Below, piece by piece: positions 18,324 through 26,415 of a stretch of DNA of 64,000 nucleotides; the stretch's first letter is position 1, and every line of letters starts with the position of its first letter. The notes beneath the pieces were generated by a model, which saw nothing but the letters and a program-made list of their open reading frames with translations, did not search any database and was not told the DNA's origin. This DNA is from Novosphingopyxis sp965218915 (GTDB lineage: Bacteria > Pseudomonadota > Alphaproteobacteria > Sphingomonadales > Sphingomonadaceae): the NCBI RefSeq assembly GCF_965218915.1, contig NZ_OZ244708.1:620001-684000 (forward strand). The letters run 5' to 3'. Both the position numbers and the translations under genes were made by a program.

Positions 18324-18419
18324 CCGTTCGTGCTGAGCTTGTCGAAGCATTGTCCTCCTTCGATGACGACGGTGCGAGAAAGAGAAAGTACAACCCTTCG
18401 ACAAGCTCAGGGCGAACGG
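18324..18419. repeat. Family C palindromic repeat
   Basis: CCGTTCGTGCTGAGCTTGTC on the left, GACAAGCTCAGGGCGAACGG on the right. It lies between the tonB gene and ivd. Confidence 0.9.
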
Positions 18420-18442
18420 AGCCTGGAATAGCCTGTTGCAGC

Positions 18443-19192
18443 CTATCGCCGACCCAGCCACCAGCGCTGCTCCCAGCCGGCGATATCGGCCGCCGGCCGG
18501 CCATCGCTGCCACGCGCGGGGCGGTAGCGGAAGCGCTGCTTGATCAGGCGGCAGGTGGTGTCGTCGAGCGCCTGGTTGCCGCTCGATATCTTGACCACGC
18601 AGCGCGTCACGCGGCCGTTCCTGCCGATATAGACATTGGCACCGACCGAACCCTCGACATAGGCGTCGGCGGCGGATTTGGGATAATCTTTGGGGCTGAT
18701 GCGGCCCTTGATCAGGCGCGCGGGCACGGGCGGCAGCCCTCCGCTGCCGGTGCCGTCGCCGCCTGTGCCGCTGCCGGTGCCATTGCCGATACCGCCCGCG
18801 CCGGTGCCGGGCCCGACGATCTCGGCCGCGCCGGTGGTGCTGTTTGCGCCGTCCCATGGGATCGTGGCCGTGGCGATGACCGGCGGCGGCAACGGAAGCT
18901 TCACGATCGGTTCGGGCGCGACGATGGCGGTGGCGCGGGACTTGATGTTGGGCGGCGACGCGGCGCCTTCCTCCTTCGCGTCGGGCTTGGCCTTGACCTG
19001 CGGCGGCGGTGGAGGGGGCGGCAGCGGCGGGGGAATTTCTTCGGCAACCGTGAACACTTTCAGGCTGTCGTTTGCCTGCTGCAGGGCTTCGGCGCCGAGC
19101 CCGCTTAGCAGCGCATAGCCGAGCAGCACATGCACCGCGATCGCGGCGACGATGGACTTGGCCCGGTGCCGCCAGAGTTGATCGAGGATCAT
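18443..19192 (-). CDS. tonB: Energy transducer TonB
   Basis: Couples the proton-motive force to outer-membrane receptors. From the ATG at 19192 it has 249 residues: one N-terminal TM helix (SIVAAIAVHVLLGYALLSGL), a Pro-rich periplasmic spacer with PPPLPPPPPPP, a Gly-rich linker, and a C-terminal TonB domain (DYPKSAADAYVEGSVGANVY, NQALDDTTCRLIKQRFRYRPA). A GTG at 19207 could add five residues; neither start has a strong ribosome site. ExbB/ExbD are not adjacent. Confidence 0.9.
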   Translation of the reverse strand: MILDQLWRHRAKSIVAAIAVHVLLGYALLSGLGAEALQQANDSLKVFTVAEEIPPPLPPPPPPPQVKAKPDAKEEGAASPPNIKSRATAIVAPEPIVKLPLPPPVIATATIPWDGANSTTGAAEIVGPGTGAGGIGNGTGSGTGGDGTGSGGLPPVPARLIKGRISPKDYPKSAADAYVEGSVGANVYIGRNGRVTRCVVKISSGNQALDDTTCRLIKQRFRYRPARGSDGRPAADIAGWEQRWWLGRR

Positions 19193-19346
19193 GGGCTCAT
19201 TATGCACGATAGGGCTGAATATCAGCTGATATTTCCGCTAATCGGGCGTTGGGGCACCGCCGCACGGTTGCGGTTGGACGGTCTGCCGCACAAAATTGGG
19301 CCGACCGGCAGCGGTCGACCCTCACATAGCCGCGCTGGCCGGACGA

Positions 19347-19613
19347 TCAATATTCGCCGCCGCCGCCGCCATATTGGCAAAAACCGATCCGATATTGCGT
19401 CTTGTAGGCGGTTCGCTGCCCATAGCTGTCGGCAAAGCGGTCGCAATGCTGGAATTCCCAGCCCACTTCCTGAGTTTTGCTGCTATCGCTATAATAATAT
19501 GTTTCGTAGATGTAATAGCCGTTCGTCTGGGCGATGGCTGGAGCGTTGGCGATGCCAAGCCCGGCAATGCCGGTCGCCAGCAAAGCCAGTGTGGCCTTTT
19601 TCAGATTGTTCAT
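19347..19613 (-). CDS. Small secreted protein, DUF6289-like
   Basis: 88 residues. A signal peptide (MNNLKKATLALLATGIAGLG, cleaved after ...APAIAQ) precedes a Tyr-rich, two-cysteine mature part: YYIYETYYYSDSSKTQEVGW, CDRFADSYG, FCQYGGGGGEY. GGAGG lies seven bases before the ATG. The YYSDxSKTxEVG pattern resembles DUF6289 proteins; this assignment is tentative. The lower-GC stretch upstream (19686-19836) shows no convincing gene. Confidence 0.75.
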   Translation of the reverse strand: MNNLKKATLALLATGIAGLGIANAPAIAQTNGYYIYETYYYSDSSKTQEVGWEFQHCDRFADSYGQRTAYKTQYRIGFCQYGGGGGEY

Positions 19614-19836
19614 GACTCTTCCTCCATTGTGAACGCCAATTTTGGCTAGAGGAAACTGAGCGCTAAAAGTTTTACAGAACGCCACCAGACTAAATCAAGA
19701 TACTCCGTTTATAGCATTTAACCATTTGATGTGGTCATGTTTACCCCAAATGGGCCACTGCCCAACATAAGGTCGATGCCTTCTTTGCGCTGAGATAAAT
19801 CGAACCGAAGCGTCCACCGATCAAACTCGAAACAAT

Positions 19837-20496
19837 TCAGCTGGCTAGCGCCTTTTCTTTGGCGATTTTGCGCAGCGCGCGTTCGAAGGCTTCGGGAGGC
19901 TGGCCGCCGCTGATGACGTAGCGCTCGTCGATGATGATCGTCGGCACCGCGCCGACGCCCTGCTGCCGCCACTGCTCTTCCTCGGCGCGGACCTCGGCGG
20001 CGAAGCGGTCGTTCGCCAGCAACGTGCGCGCGGCTTTCGCGTCCAATCCGACATCGCCGGCGCATTCCACCAGCACCTCATGATCTTCCGGAGCGCGGCC
20101 TTCGGTGAAATAGGCGGTGAACAACCGGTGTTTGAGTTCGAGCTGTTTGCCTTCGTCCCTGGCCCAGTGAAGCAGGCGGTGCGCGTCGAACGTGTTGTAG
20201 ATGCGTGCCTCGCTGCGATCCGCCATGGTGAAGCCGAGATCGGCCGCGCGCTCGCGGATCACCGCGCCGTTCGCCTTGCGCTGCTCGGGCGTGGAGCCGT
20301 ATTTCTCGGCGACATGCTCGCCGATGTCCTGGCCGCCGGCGGGCATTTGCGGATTGAGCTCGAACGGATGGAGGACGATCTCCGGATCGATCTCATCGCC
20401 GATCCGCTCCAGCGCGATTTCGAGTCCGCGCAATCCGATGATGCACCAGGGGCAGGATATGTCCGAGACGAAATCGAATTTCATTTTCCGGGTCAT
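19837..20496 (-). CDS. DsbA-family (FrnE-like) thiol oxidoreductase
   Basis: 219 residues with no signal peptide, hence cytoplasmic. The thioredoxin-fold CPWC motif lies near residue 15 (DISCPWCIIGLRGLE), followed by the helical insertion ARIYNTFDAHRLLHWA and the cis-Pro loop GVGAVPTIIIDERYVISGG. This pattern is typical of FrnE/2-hydroxychromene-isomerase-like DsbA proteins. The natural substrate is unknown. It stands alone between repeats. Confidence 0.9.
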   Translation of the reverse strand: MTRKMKFDFVSDISCPWCIIGLRGLEIALERIGDEIDPEIVLHPFELNPQMPAGGQDIGEHVAEKYGSTPEQRKANGAVIRERAADLGFTMADRSEARIYNTFDAHRLLHWARDEGKQLELKHRLFTAYFTEGRAPEDHEVLVECAGDVGLDAKAARTLLANDRFAAEVRAEEEQWRQQGVGAVPTIIIDERYVISGGQPPEAFERALRKIAKEKALAS

Positions 20497-20535
20497 GGTC
20501 GTGTCCTTTCGGTTGCGCTCATTATAGAATGTTGA

Positions 20536-20602
20536 GTGCCCCTGCGAAGGCAGGGGCCCATCATCCGACGGCGCCTGATGGGCTCCTGCCTTCGCAGGAG
20601 CG
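20536..20602. repeat. Family D paired hairpins
   Basis: CCCCTGCGAAGGCAGGGGCC and GGCTCCTGCCTTCGCAGGAG, back to back, just past the aldo/keto reductase stop. Confidence 0.82.
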
Positions 20603-20610
20603 CAAGCAGA

Positions 20611-21669
20611 TTATTTTTCAGCGGCTTCTTTCCCGCGCGGCGCGGGGTTCAGCAGATTGCGGCGATATTCGCCCTGGCGTTCGAACATCCAGCCGGGATA
20701 TTCGGCCGGCAGCGCGCTGACCTCGCCCAGCGCGGCGAGCTGCTTGCCGCTCAGCACGACGTCGACCGCGCCGAGATTGTCCTCGAGCTGCGAAAGCTTT
20801 TTCGCGCCGACGATCACGCTGGTCACCGCCTGCTGGTGAAGCAGCCAGGCGAGCGCGATCTGCGCCATCGACGCGCCGTGGTCCTTGGCGATCGGGCGCA
20901 TCGCCTCGATCACCTTGTCGCCGCGCTTGGCGCGCACGGGCGGGAAATCGAAGTCGGCGCGGCGGCCCTCATCCTTGTTCTTGCCCGAATATTTGCCGGT
21001 GAGATAGCCGCCCGCCAGCGGGCTCCAGACCATCAGGCCGACATTCTCGCTGTCCAGCATCGGTACGATCTCGCGCTCCAGATCGCGGCCGACCAGCGTG
21101 TAATAGGCCTGCAACGATTCGAAGCGGGCGAGGCCGCGGTTGCAGCTGATCCCGATGGCCTTGGAGACCTGCCAGGCGGCCCAGTTGCTGACGCCGATGT
21201 AGCGGACATGGCCGTGTTGAACGAGCGTATCGAGCGCGTGCATCGTTTCCTCGATCGGCGTGGCCGGATCGAATCCGTGGATCTGGTAGAGATCGATATG
21301 GTCGAGCTGGAGGCGCTTCAGGCTCGCCTTGACCGCCTCCATGATATGATAGCGCGAATTGCCGCGGCCGTTGGGGCCTTCGCCCATCTGGCCGTAAGCC
21401 TTGGTGGCGACCACGATCTCGTCGCGGGGGACCTTGAGATTTTTCAGCGCCTGCCCGGTGATCTCCTCGGACTGCCCCTCATGATAGACGTTGGCGGTGT
21501 CGATGAAGTTCACGCCCGCGTCGATCGCGGTGGAGACGAGCTTGTCGGCGTCCTGCTGGCCCAGCGTACCGATCTTCTCCCACATTCCGTCGCTGCCGCC
21601 AAAGGTCATCGTGCCGAGGCAGAGTTCGGAGACGAAAAGGCCGGTGTTGCCGAGCTTGTTGTAGCGCAT
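20611..21669 (-). CDS. Aldo/keto reductase
   Basis: NADPH-dependent (beta/alpha)8-barrel reductase, 352 residues. The catalytic tetrad positions are visible: FIDTANVYHEG (Asp, Tyr), ATKAYGQMG (Lys) and YQIHGFDPATP (His). The C-terminal cofactor loop SVIVGAKKLSQLEDNLGA is present. Its overall pattern resembles the YhdN/YajO group, but the substrate cannot be predicted. It sits downstream of accC on the same strand, 110 bp away. Confidence 0.92.
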   Translation of the reverse strand: MRYNKLGNTGLFVSELCLGTMTFGGSDGMWEKIGTLGQQDADKLVSTAIDAGVNFIDTANVYHEGQSEEITGQALKNLKVPRDEIVVATKAYGQMGEGPNGRGNSRYHIMEAVKASLKRLQLDHIDLYQIHGFDPATPIEETMHALDTLVQHGHVRYIGVSNWAAWQVSKAIGISCNRGLARFESLQAYYTLVGRDLEREIVPMLDSENVGLMVWSPLAGGYLTGKYSGKNKDEGRRADFDFPPVRAKRGDKVIEAMRPIAKDHGASMAQIALAWLLHQQAVTSVIVGAKKLSQLEDNLGAVDVVLSGKQLAALGEVSALPAEYPGWMFERQGEYRRNLLNPAPRGKEAAEK

Positions 21670-21779
21670 GGTCGTTTATCCTGTGTCGGGAGGGGTGCCG
21701 GAACCAAGTCCGGCGCGGTCACGGGATATAAATGCGTGCGGGCCGGGTTCGGTTGCAAAGCGATACCGGTTGGGCGCGT

Positions 21780-23141
21780 TCAGCCAGATGGGGCATCATT
21801 TTCGTCGGCCAACCATCGCTCCAGCCATTTGATCGTATAATCGCCCGAGCGGAATTCCTCGTTCTCCAGCAGGCGCTGGTGAAGCGGGATGGTGGTCTTC
21901 ATCCCCTCGATCACGAATTCCTCCAGGGCGCGGTTGAGGCGCATCAGGCAGCCTTCGCGGGTGTGGCCGAACACGATCAGCTTGGCGATCATGCTGTCGT
22001 AATAGGGCGGCACGCAATAACCTTGGTAGAGCCCGCTGTCGACGCGCACGAACAGGCCGCCGGGCGCGTGATAGGCGGTGACCTTGCCGGGCGATGGCAT
22101 GAAGGTTTGTGGATCCTCGGCGTTGATCCGGCATTCGATGGCGTGGCCGCTGAAGCGGACCTGGTCCTGCGTCTTGGACAATGGCTCACCGCAGGCGATG
22201 CGGATCTGCTCGCGCACCAAGTCCATGCCGGTGATCATCTCGGTCACCGGATGCTCGACCTGCAGCCGGGTGTTCATCTCGATGAAGAAGAATTCGCCGT
22301 TCTCGTACAAAAACTCGATCGTGCCGGCGCCGCGATAGCCCATGTCGGCCATCGCCTTTGCTACGATGCCGCCCATGCGGTCGCGTTCTTCGGGCTTGAT
22401 GACCGGGGAGGGAGCTTCTTCGAGCACCTTCTGGTGGCGCCGTTGCAGCGAGCAGTCGCGCTCGCCCAGATGGATCGCATTGCCCTTGCCGTCGCCGAAA
22501 ATCTGGAACTCGATATGGCGCGGATCGGCGAGATATTTCTCGATATAGACGGTGGCGTCGCCGAACGCGGCCTTGGCCTCGCTGCGCGCCTGGCTCATCT
22601 GGCTTTCGAGCTGGTCCTCGTTTTCGACCACCTTCATGCCGCGCCCGCCGCCGCCCGAAGCCGCCTTGATGATGACCGGATAGCCGATGTCCTTGGCCAG
22701 TGCGCGCGCCACGTCGAAATCCTCGACCGCGCCGGGCGACCCCGGGACGAGCGGCAGGCCGAGTTCGCCAGCGGTCTTCTTGGCCGCGACCTTGTCGCCC
22801 ATCGTCTCGATATGCTCGGGTTTCGGACCGATCCAGATGATGCCGTGGCTCTCGACGATCTCGGCGAATTTCGCGTTCTCGGAAAGAAACCCATAGCCCG
22901 GATGGATCGCATCGGCCTGGCTGATCTCGGCCGCGCTGATGATCGCGGGGATGTTGAGATAGCTGTCGGCGGCGGGCGGCGGGCCGATGCAGATCGCTTC
23001 GTCGGCGAGGCGCACATGCATCGCGTCGGCATCGGCGGTGCTGTGCACGGCGATGGTCCGGATGCCCATTTCATGGGCGGCGCGGTGGATGCGAAGCGCA
23101 ATCTCGCCCCGGTTCGCGATCAGCAGTTTTTTAATGGCCAT
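21780..23141 (-). CDS. accC: Biotin carboxylase subunit of acetyl-CoA carboxylase
   Basis: Carboxylates biotin on AccB using ATP and bicarbonate in fatty-acid synthesis. The 453-residue ATP-grasp enzyme begins MAIKKLLIANRGEIALRIHR. It has the glycine-rich loop AASGGGGRGMKVV, the metal/ATP segments GTIEFLYENGEFFFIEMNTR and LQVEHPVTEMITG, and a biotin carboxylase C-terminal domain (INAEDP...F.PSPGKV). It is the last gene of aroQ-accB-accC. Confidence 0.98.
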   Translation of the reverse strand: MAIKKLLIANRGEIALRIHRAAHEMGIRTIAVHSTADADAMHVRLADEAICIGPPPAADSYLNIPAIISAAEISQADAIHPGYGFLSENAKFAEIVESHGIIWIGPKPEHIETMGDKVAAKKTAGELGLPLVPGSPGAVEDFDVARALAKDIGYPVIIKAASGGGGRGMKVVENEDQLESQMSQARSEAKAAFGDATVYIEKYLADPRHIEFQIFGDGKGNAIHLGERDCSLQRRHQKVLEEAPSPVIKPEERDRMGGIVAKAMADMGYRGAGTIEFLYENGEFFFIEMNTRLQVEHPVTEMITGMDLVREQIRIACGEPLSKTQDQVRFSGHAIECRINAEDPQTFMPSPGKVTAYHAPGGLFVRVDSGLYQGYCVPPYYDSMIAKLIVFGHTREGCLMRLNRALEEFVIEGMKTTIPLHQRLLENEEFRSGDYTIKWLERWLADENDAPSG

Positions 23142-23173
23142 TGCGCTTTCGCTTGTAAATGTGCGTCCAGATG

Positions 23174-23263
23174 CCGTTCGCCCTGAGCGTGTCGAAGGGC
23201 TGTCTTTCTCTTCGCAGCCCTAGCAGAAACAGGGCAGGGTTTCGACAGGCTCAGCCCGAACGG
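23174..23263. repeat. Family C palindromic repeat between accB and accC
   Basis: CCGTTCGCCCTGAGCGTGTC on the left, GACAGGCTCAGCCCGAACGG on the right. It occupies most of the 134-bp accB-accC spacer inside the operon. Confidence 0.88.
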
Positions 23264-23275
23264 AGAAAGGACTCG

Positions 23276-23782
23276 TTATTCGATGATCACCAGCGGCTGG
23301 TCGAATTCCACCGGCTGGCTGTTGGAGACGAGGATTTTCTTCACCGTTCCGGCGCTCGGCGCGCTGATCGGGTTCATCACTTTCATCGCCTCGACGATCA
23401 CCAGCGTGTCGCCCGCTTCCACGCTCTGGCCCTCGCTGATGAACGGTTTCGAACCGGGTTCGCCGGCCAGATAGCAGGTGCCGACCATGGGGGACCGGAT
23501 CGCGTTGGCGTGATCGTCCGCGCTGTCGGTCTGCGGCGGCACGGCGCCGGCGGCAGGCGCAGGTGCCGTCACCGGAGCGGCTGCGGCTGGCGCGGGCGCG
23601 GCGGCGGCGGCCTGGATCGTGCGGGACACGCGGATGCGCCGCGGACCGTCTTCGACCTCGATATCGCTGAGCCCGGTTTCGCCCAACATTTCGGCCAGCT
23701 CGCGCACCATCGATACGTCGATGTTCATCGGCCCCTCGCTCGGTGCATGCTCGCCGTCATTTTTTTTCGCTTCATCGGACAT
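23276..23782 (-). CDS. accB: Biotin carboxyl carrier protein
   Basis: Carries the carboxylated biotin between AccC and the carboxyltransferase. In the 168 residues, an N-terminal helical segment (MNIDVSMVRELAEMLGETGL) is followed by an Ala/Pro-rich linker and the biotinyl domain with the biotin lysine in EAMKVMN (about K134). The linker length is normal. It lies between aroQ and accC and is separated from accC by a family C repeat. Confidence 0.97.
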   Translation of the reverse strand: MSDEAKKNDGEHAPSEGPMNIDVSMVRELAEMLGETGLSDIEVEDGPRRIRVSRTIQAAAAAPAPAAAAPVTAPAPAAGAVPPQTDSADDHANAIRSPMVGTCYLAGEPGSKPFISEGQSVEAGDTLVIVEAMKVMNPISAPSAGTVKKILVSNSQPVEFDQPLVIIE

Positions 23783-23825
23783 AGGCTTTCACACCCTTGT
23801 TATGATCTTTCAATGCGCCGCTTAA

Positions 23826-24266
23826 TCAGAGCCGCGCCGCCGCGTCCAGCGCCAGTTCGTAGGAGCGCGCGCCGAAACCGCTGACGGTTCCCCTGGCGGC
23901 GCGCGCGATCCAGCTGCGATGGCGAAAAGATTCACGCGCGTGCGGATTGGATAGATGCACTTCGATGACCGGCACGTCGAGCGCGCGGATGGCATCGTAA
24001 AGCGCGATCGAGCTGTGCGTGAAGGCGCCCGCGTTGAGCAGCACCGCTTTGGCACCGCTCGCCGCGGCCTCGTGCAGCCAGTCGATCAGATGGCCCTCAT
24101 GGTTGGACTGGCGCAGGTCGATATCGAAGCCGAGGTCTCGCGCCTTGTCCTCCAGCTTTGCGGCGATGTCGTCGAGCGTATCGGCGCCGTAGATATCGGG
24201 TTCGCGCATGCCGAGCAGGTTGAGATTGGGTCCGTTGAGGACGAAGATGGTTTGCCGGTCGGCCAA
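23826..24266 (-). CDS. aroQ: Type II 3-dehydroquinate dehydratase
   Basis: Third step of the shikimate pathway. It has 146 residues when started at the TTG at 24266, which follows AGGGG by seven bases. There is no ATG or GTG that gives the conserved N-terminus. The sequence FVLNGPNLNLLGMREPDIYG holds the active-site Asn and Tyr. RQSNHEGHLIDWLH, NAGAFTHSSIAL and EVHLSNPHARESFRH complete the dodecameric type II family pattern. It heads the aroQ-accB-accC operon, divergent from thiS. Confidence 0.95.
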   Translation of the reverse strand: MADRQTIFVLNGPNLNLLGMREPDIYGADTLDDIAAKLEDKARDLGFDIDLRQSNHEGHLIDWLHEAAASGAKAVLLNAGAFTHSSIALYDAIRALDVPVIEVHLSNPHARESFRHRSWIARAARGTVSGFGARSYELALDAAARL

Positions 24267-24374
24267 GTGGATGCCCCTGATTATCTGTCTGAATCGGGCA
24301 CTTTCTAGACGCGAACGGGCGGGCAAGTCGAGCGCCCCTCGACTATCTCGGTCCGCAGCGGCTAAGGAGCGACC

Positions 24375-24575
24375 ATGCTTTCGGTCACGATCAACGGCGA
24401 TGCAAGGCAGGTGCCGCCCGGCAGCATCGCCGACATGGTGCAGGCGCTCGGCTTTCGCCCGGACAAGATCGCGGTGGAGCGCAACCGCGCAATCGTCCCG
24501 CGCTCGACCTTGGGCGACGTGACGGTGGACGATGGCGATGTGTTCGAGATCGTGCATTTCGTGGGCGGCGGGTGA
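24375..24575 (+). CDS. thiS: Thiamine sulfur-carrier protein
   Basis: Ubiquitin-fold carrier whose C-terminal Gly-Gly thiocarboxylate donates sulfur to the thiazole ring of thiamine. The 66-residue protein ends FVGGG, as required. AAGGAG precedes the ATG by seven bases. It pairs with thiG downstream, with a family B repeat in the 171-bp gap. The 108-bp leader shared with divergent aroQ shows no TPP riboswitch core. Confidence 0.93.
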   Translation: MLSVTINGDARQVPPGSIADMVQALGFRPDKIAVERNRAIVPRSTLGDVTVDDGDVFEIVHFVGGG

Positions 24576-24582
24576 GCCTGTT

Positions 24583-24694
24583 CGTCATTGCGAGCGAAGC
24601 GGGGCCGCAGGCGACCGTTAGGTCAACCAATCCAGGGCAGACCAAGCTGCAACTGTCCTGGATTGCCGCGTCGCCTTCGGCTCCTCGCAATGAC
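24583..24694. repeat. Family B palindromic repeat between thiS and thiG
   Basis: CGTCATTGCGAGCGAAGC at the left, GGCTCCTCGCAATGAC at the right, with inner AATCCAGGGCAG and CTGTCCTGGATT. Located in the intercistronic spacer. Confidence 0.88.
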
Positions 24695-24746
24695 AACCGA
24701 TTACCGACCGGCTTTTATTATTTCGCCAAATCCCTAAATCCCCGGC

Positions 24747-25529
24747 ATGACCGATTCACACACCGACCCATGGACCGTCGCTGGCCAGAGCTTCACCTCG
24801 CGTCTCATCGTCGGCACCGGCAAATACAAGGATTTCGCCGAGAACGCCGCCGCGCTGAAGGCCAGCGGGGCCGAGATCATCACCGTGGCGGTGCGGCGCG
24901 TGAACATTTCCGATCCCAGCCAGCCGATGCTGACCGATCATATCGATCCCAAAGAATATACATTCCTGCCCAACACCGCGGGCTGCTTCACCGCGGACGA
25001 CGCGGTGCGCACCTTGCGCCTCGCGCGCGAAGCGGGGGGCTGGAACTTAGTAAAACTCGAGGTGTTGGGCGAGGCCAAGACGCTCTATCCGGACATGCGC
25101 GAGACGCTGAAGGCCACCGAAACGCTGGTGGCCGAAGGGTTCAAGCCGATGGTCTATTGCGTCGACGATCCAATCGCCGCGAAGCAGCTTGAAGAGGCAG
25201 GCGCGGTGGCGATCATGCCGTTGGGCGCCCCGATCGGCAGCGGGCTCGGCATCCAGAACCGCGTCACGATCCGGCTGATCGTCGAGGGCGCGGGCGTGCC
25301 GGTGCTGGTCGATGCCGGCGTCGGCACCGCCTCGGACGCCGCGATCGCGATGGAACTGGGCTGCGACGGCGTGCTCATGAACACCGCGATTGCCGAGGCC
25401 AAGGAGCCGGTGCGCATGGCCGAGGCGATGAAGCTGGCGGTCGAGGCCGGACGACATAGTTATCTTGCGGGCCGGATGGGGCAGCGGCGCTACGCCGATC
25501 CGTCGAGTCCGTTGGCGGGCTTGATCTGA
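24747..25529 (+). CDS. thiG: Thiazole synthase
   Basis: Builds the thiazole phosphate of thiamine from 1-deoxy-xylulose phosphate, dehydroglycine and ThiS-borne sulfur. The 260 residues start MTDSHTDPWTVAGQSFTSRL. Barrel motifs: GTGKYKDFAEN, TVAVRRVNI, the Schiff-base lysine region NLVKLEVLG, and the phosphate site VLVDAGVGTASDAAIAMELG. It follows thiS on the same strand. Confidence 0.97.
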   Translation: MTDSHTDPWTVAGQSFTSRLIVGTGKYKDFAENAAALKASGAEIITVAVRRVNISDPSQPMLTDHIDPKEYTFLPNTAGCFTADDAVRTLRLAREAGGWNLVKLEVLGEAKTLYPDMRETLKATETLVAEGFKPMVYCVDDPIAAKQLEEAGAVAIMPLGAPIGSGLGIQNRVTIRLIVEGAGVPVLVDAGVGTASDAAIAMELGCDGVLMNTAIAEAKEPVRMAEAMKLAVEAGRHSYLAGRMGQRRYADPSSPLAGLI

Positions 25530-25565
25530 CACCTGGGGGCTGAGAAGCTTTCAATCAAAATCCGT

Positions 25566-25647
25566 CGTCATTCCGGCGAAGGCCGGAATCCAGAGCGGAA
25601 TGGCACTGCCGCTCGGCCCTGGATCCCGGATCAAGTCCGGGATGACG
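25566..25647. repeat. Family A palindromic repeat (CCGGCGAAGGCCGG variant)
   Basis: CGTCATTCCGGCGAAGGCCG on the left; CCGGATCAAGTCCGGGATGA and CG on the right; inner ATCCAGAG and CCTGGAT. It sits between the convergent thiG and response-regulator genes. Confidence 0.9.
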
Positions 25648-25674
25648 TTGTTTCTTGCTTAACTTGGAGCTCGA

Positions 25675-26415
25675 TTACCGCCCCGCTATCTCCTTGGTCG
25701 CGGTCAGATATTTGCGCCCGATCCTGAGGCTCTCCCCGTCCGCCAATTGCGCGTGCCATACGCCGCCGCCCTCGTGGCGCAGTCCGGCAATGAAATCGCG
25801 GCGCACGATATGGCTGCGGTGGATGCGCAGGAATTGCTCACCGTCGAGCCGATCCTCGAGCGCGCCGATGGTTTCGTGCAGCAAATAGCTGCGCTCCCCC
25901 AGATGCAGCCGCATATAATCGCGCTCGGCTTCGATACGGTCGATGTCCGCAGCGGCGATGCGGACCAGCTGGGACCGGTGCGGCACCCAGAATTCCTGTG
26001 CGCCCCGCGGTTCGTCGGCTTGTTCGGCGCGGGCAGCGGTCACTCGCGCGACCGCTTTTTCTAGTCGCTCCTGCGCCACCGGTTTGAGCACATAATCCGC
26101 CACGCCCAGGTCGAACGCCTCGACCGCAAAACCGTCGAACGCGGTGCAGAAGATGATCGCGGGCGGATCGGCCATCGCCGCCAGCGCGCGGGCCACCGCC
26201 ATGCCGTCTTGGCCGGGCATGGCGATGTCGAGCAGCAGCAGGCTGATCCCGCCGCCGCGCACCCGCTCCAGCGCGGCTTCGCCATCTGCGGCGGTGCCGA
26301 CCAGCCGGAGCGCGTCGATCCGCTCCACCAGCCGCTCCAGCCGCTCCACGGCAAGCGGTTCGTCGTCGACGATCAGAGTGAGCAAGGGCGAGGCGGCAAG
26401 GCGGTCAGATGGCAT
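25675..26415 (-). CDS. LytTR-type response regulator
   Basis: 246 residues. A receiver domain has the acidic pocket LIVDDEPLAVERL, phospho-acceptor Asp in LLLLDIAMPGQDG (about residue 61), TAFDG and the lysine in YVLKPVA. A C-terminal LytTR DNA-binding domain follows: RIEAERDYMRLHLGERSYLL, LDGEQFLRIHRSHIVRRDFI. Its ATG overlaps the 3' end of the sensor-kinase gene by 11 bp, so both are made together. Target genes are not apparent. Confidence 0.92.
   Translation of the reverse strand: MPSDRLAASPLLTLIVDDEPLAVERLERLVERIDALRLVGTAADGEAALERVRGGGISLLLLDIAMPGQDGMAVARALAAMADPPAIIFCTAFDGFAVEAFDLGVADYVLKPVAQERLEKAVARVTAARAEQADEPRGAQEFWVPHRSQLVRIAAADIDRIEAERDYMRLHLGERSYLLHETIGALEDRLDGEQFLRIHRSHIVRRDFIAGLRHEGGGVWHAQLADGESLRIGRKYLTATKEIAGR

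Noticed and set aside
24267..24374. TPP riboswitch upstream of thiS
   Set aside because: The leader shared with aroQ is only 108 bp and I see neither the CTGAGA nor the ACCTGA core elements.
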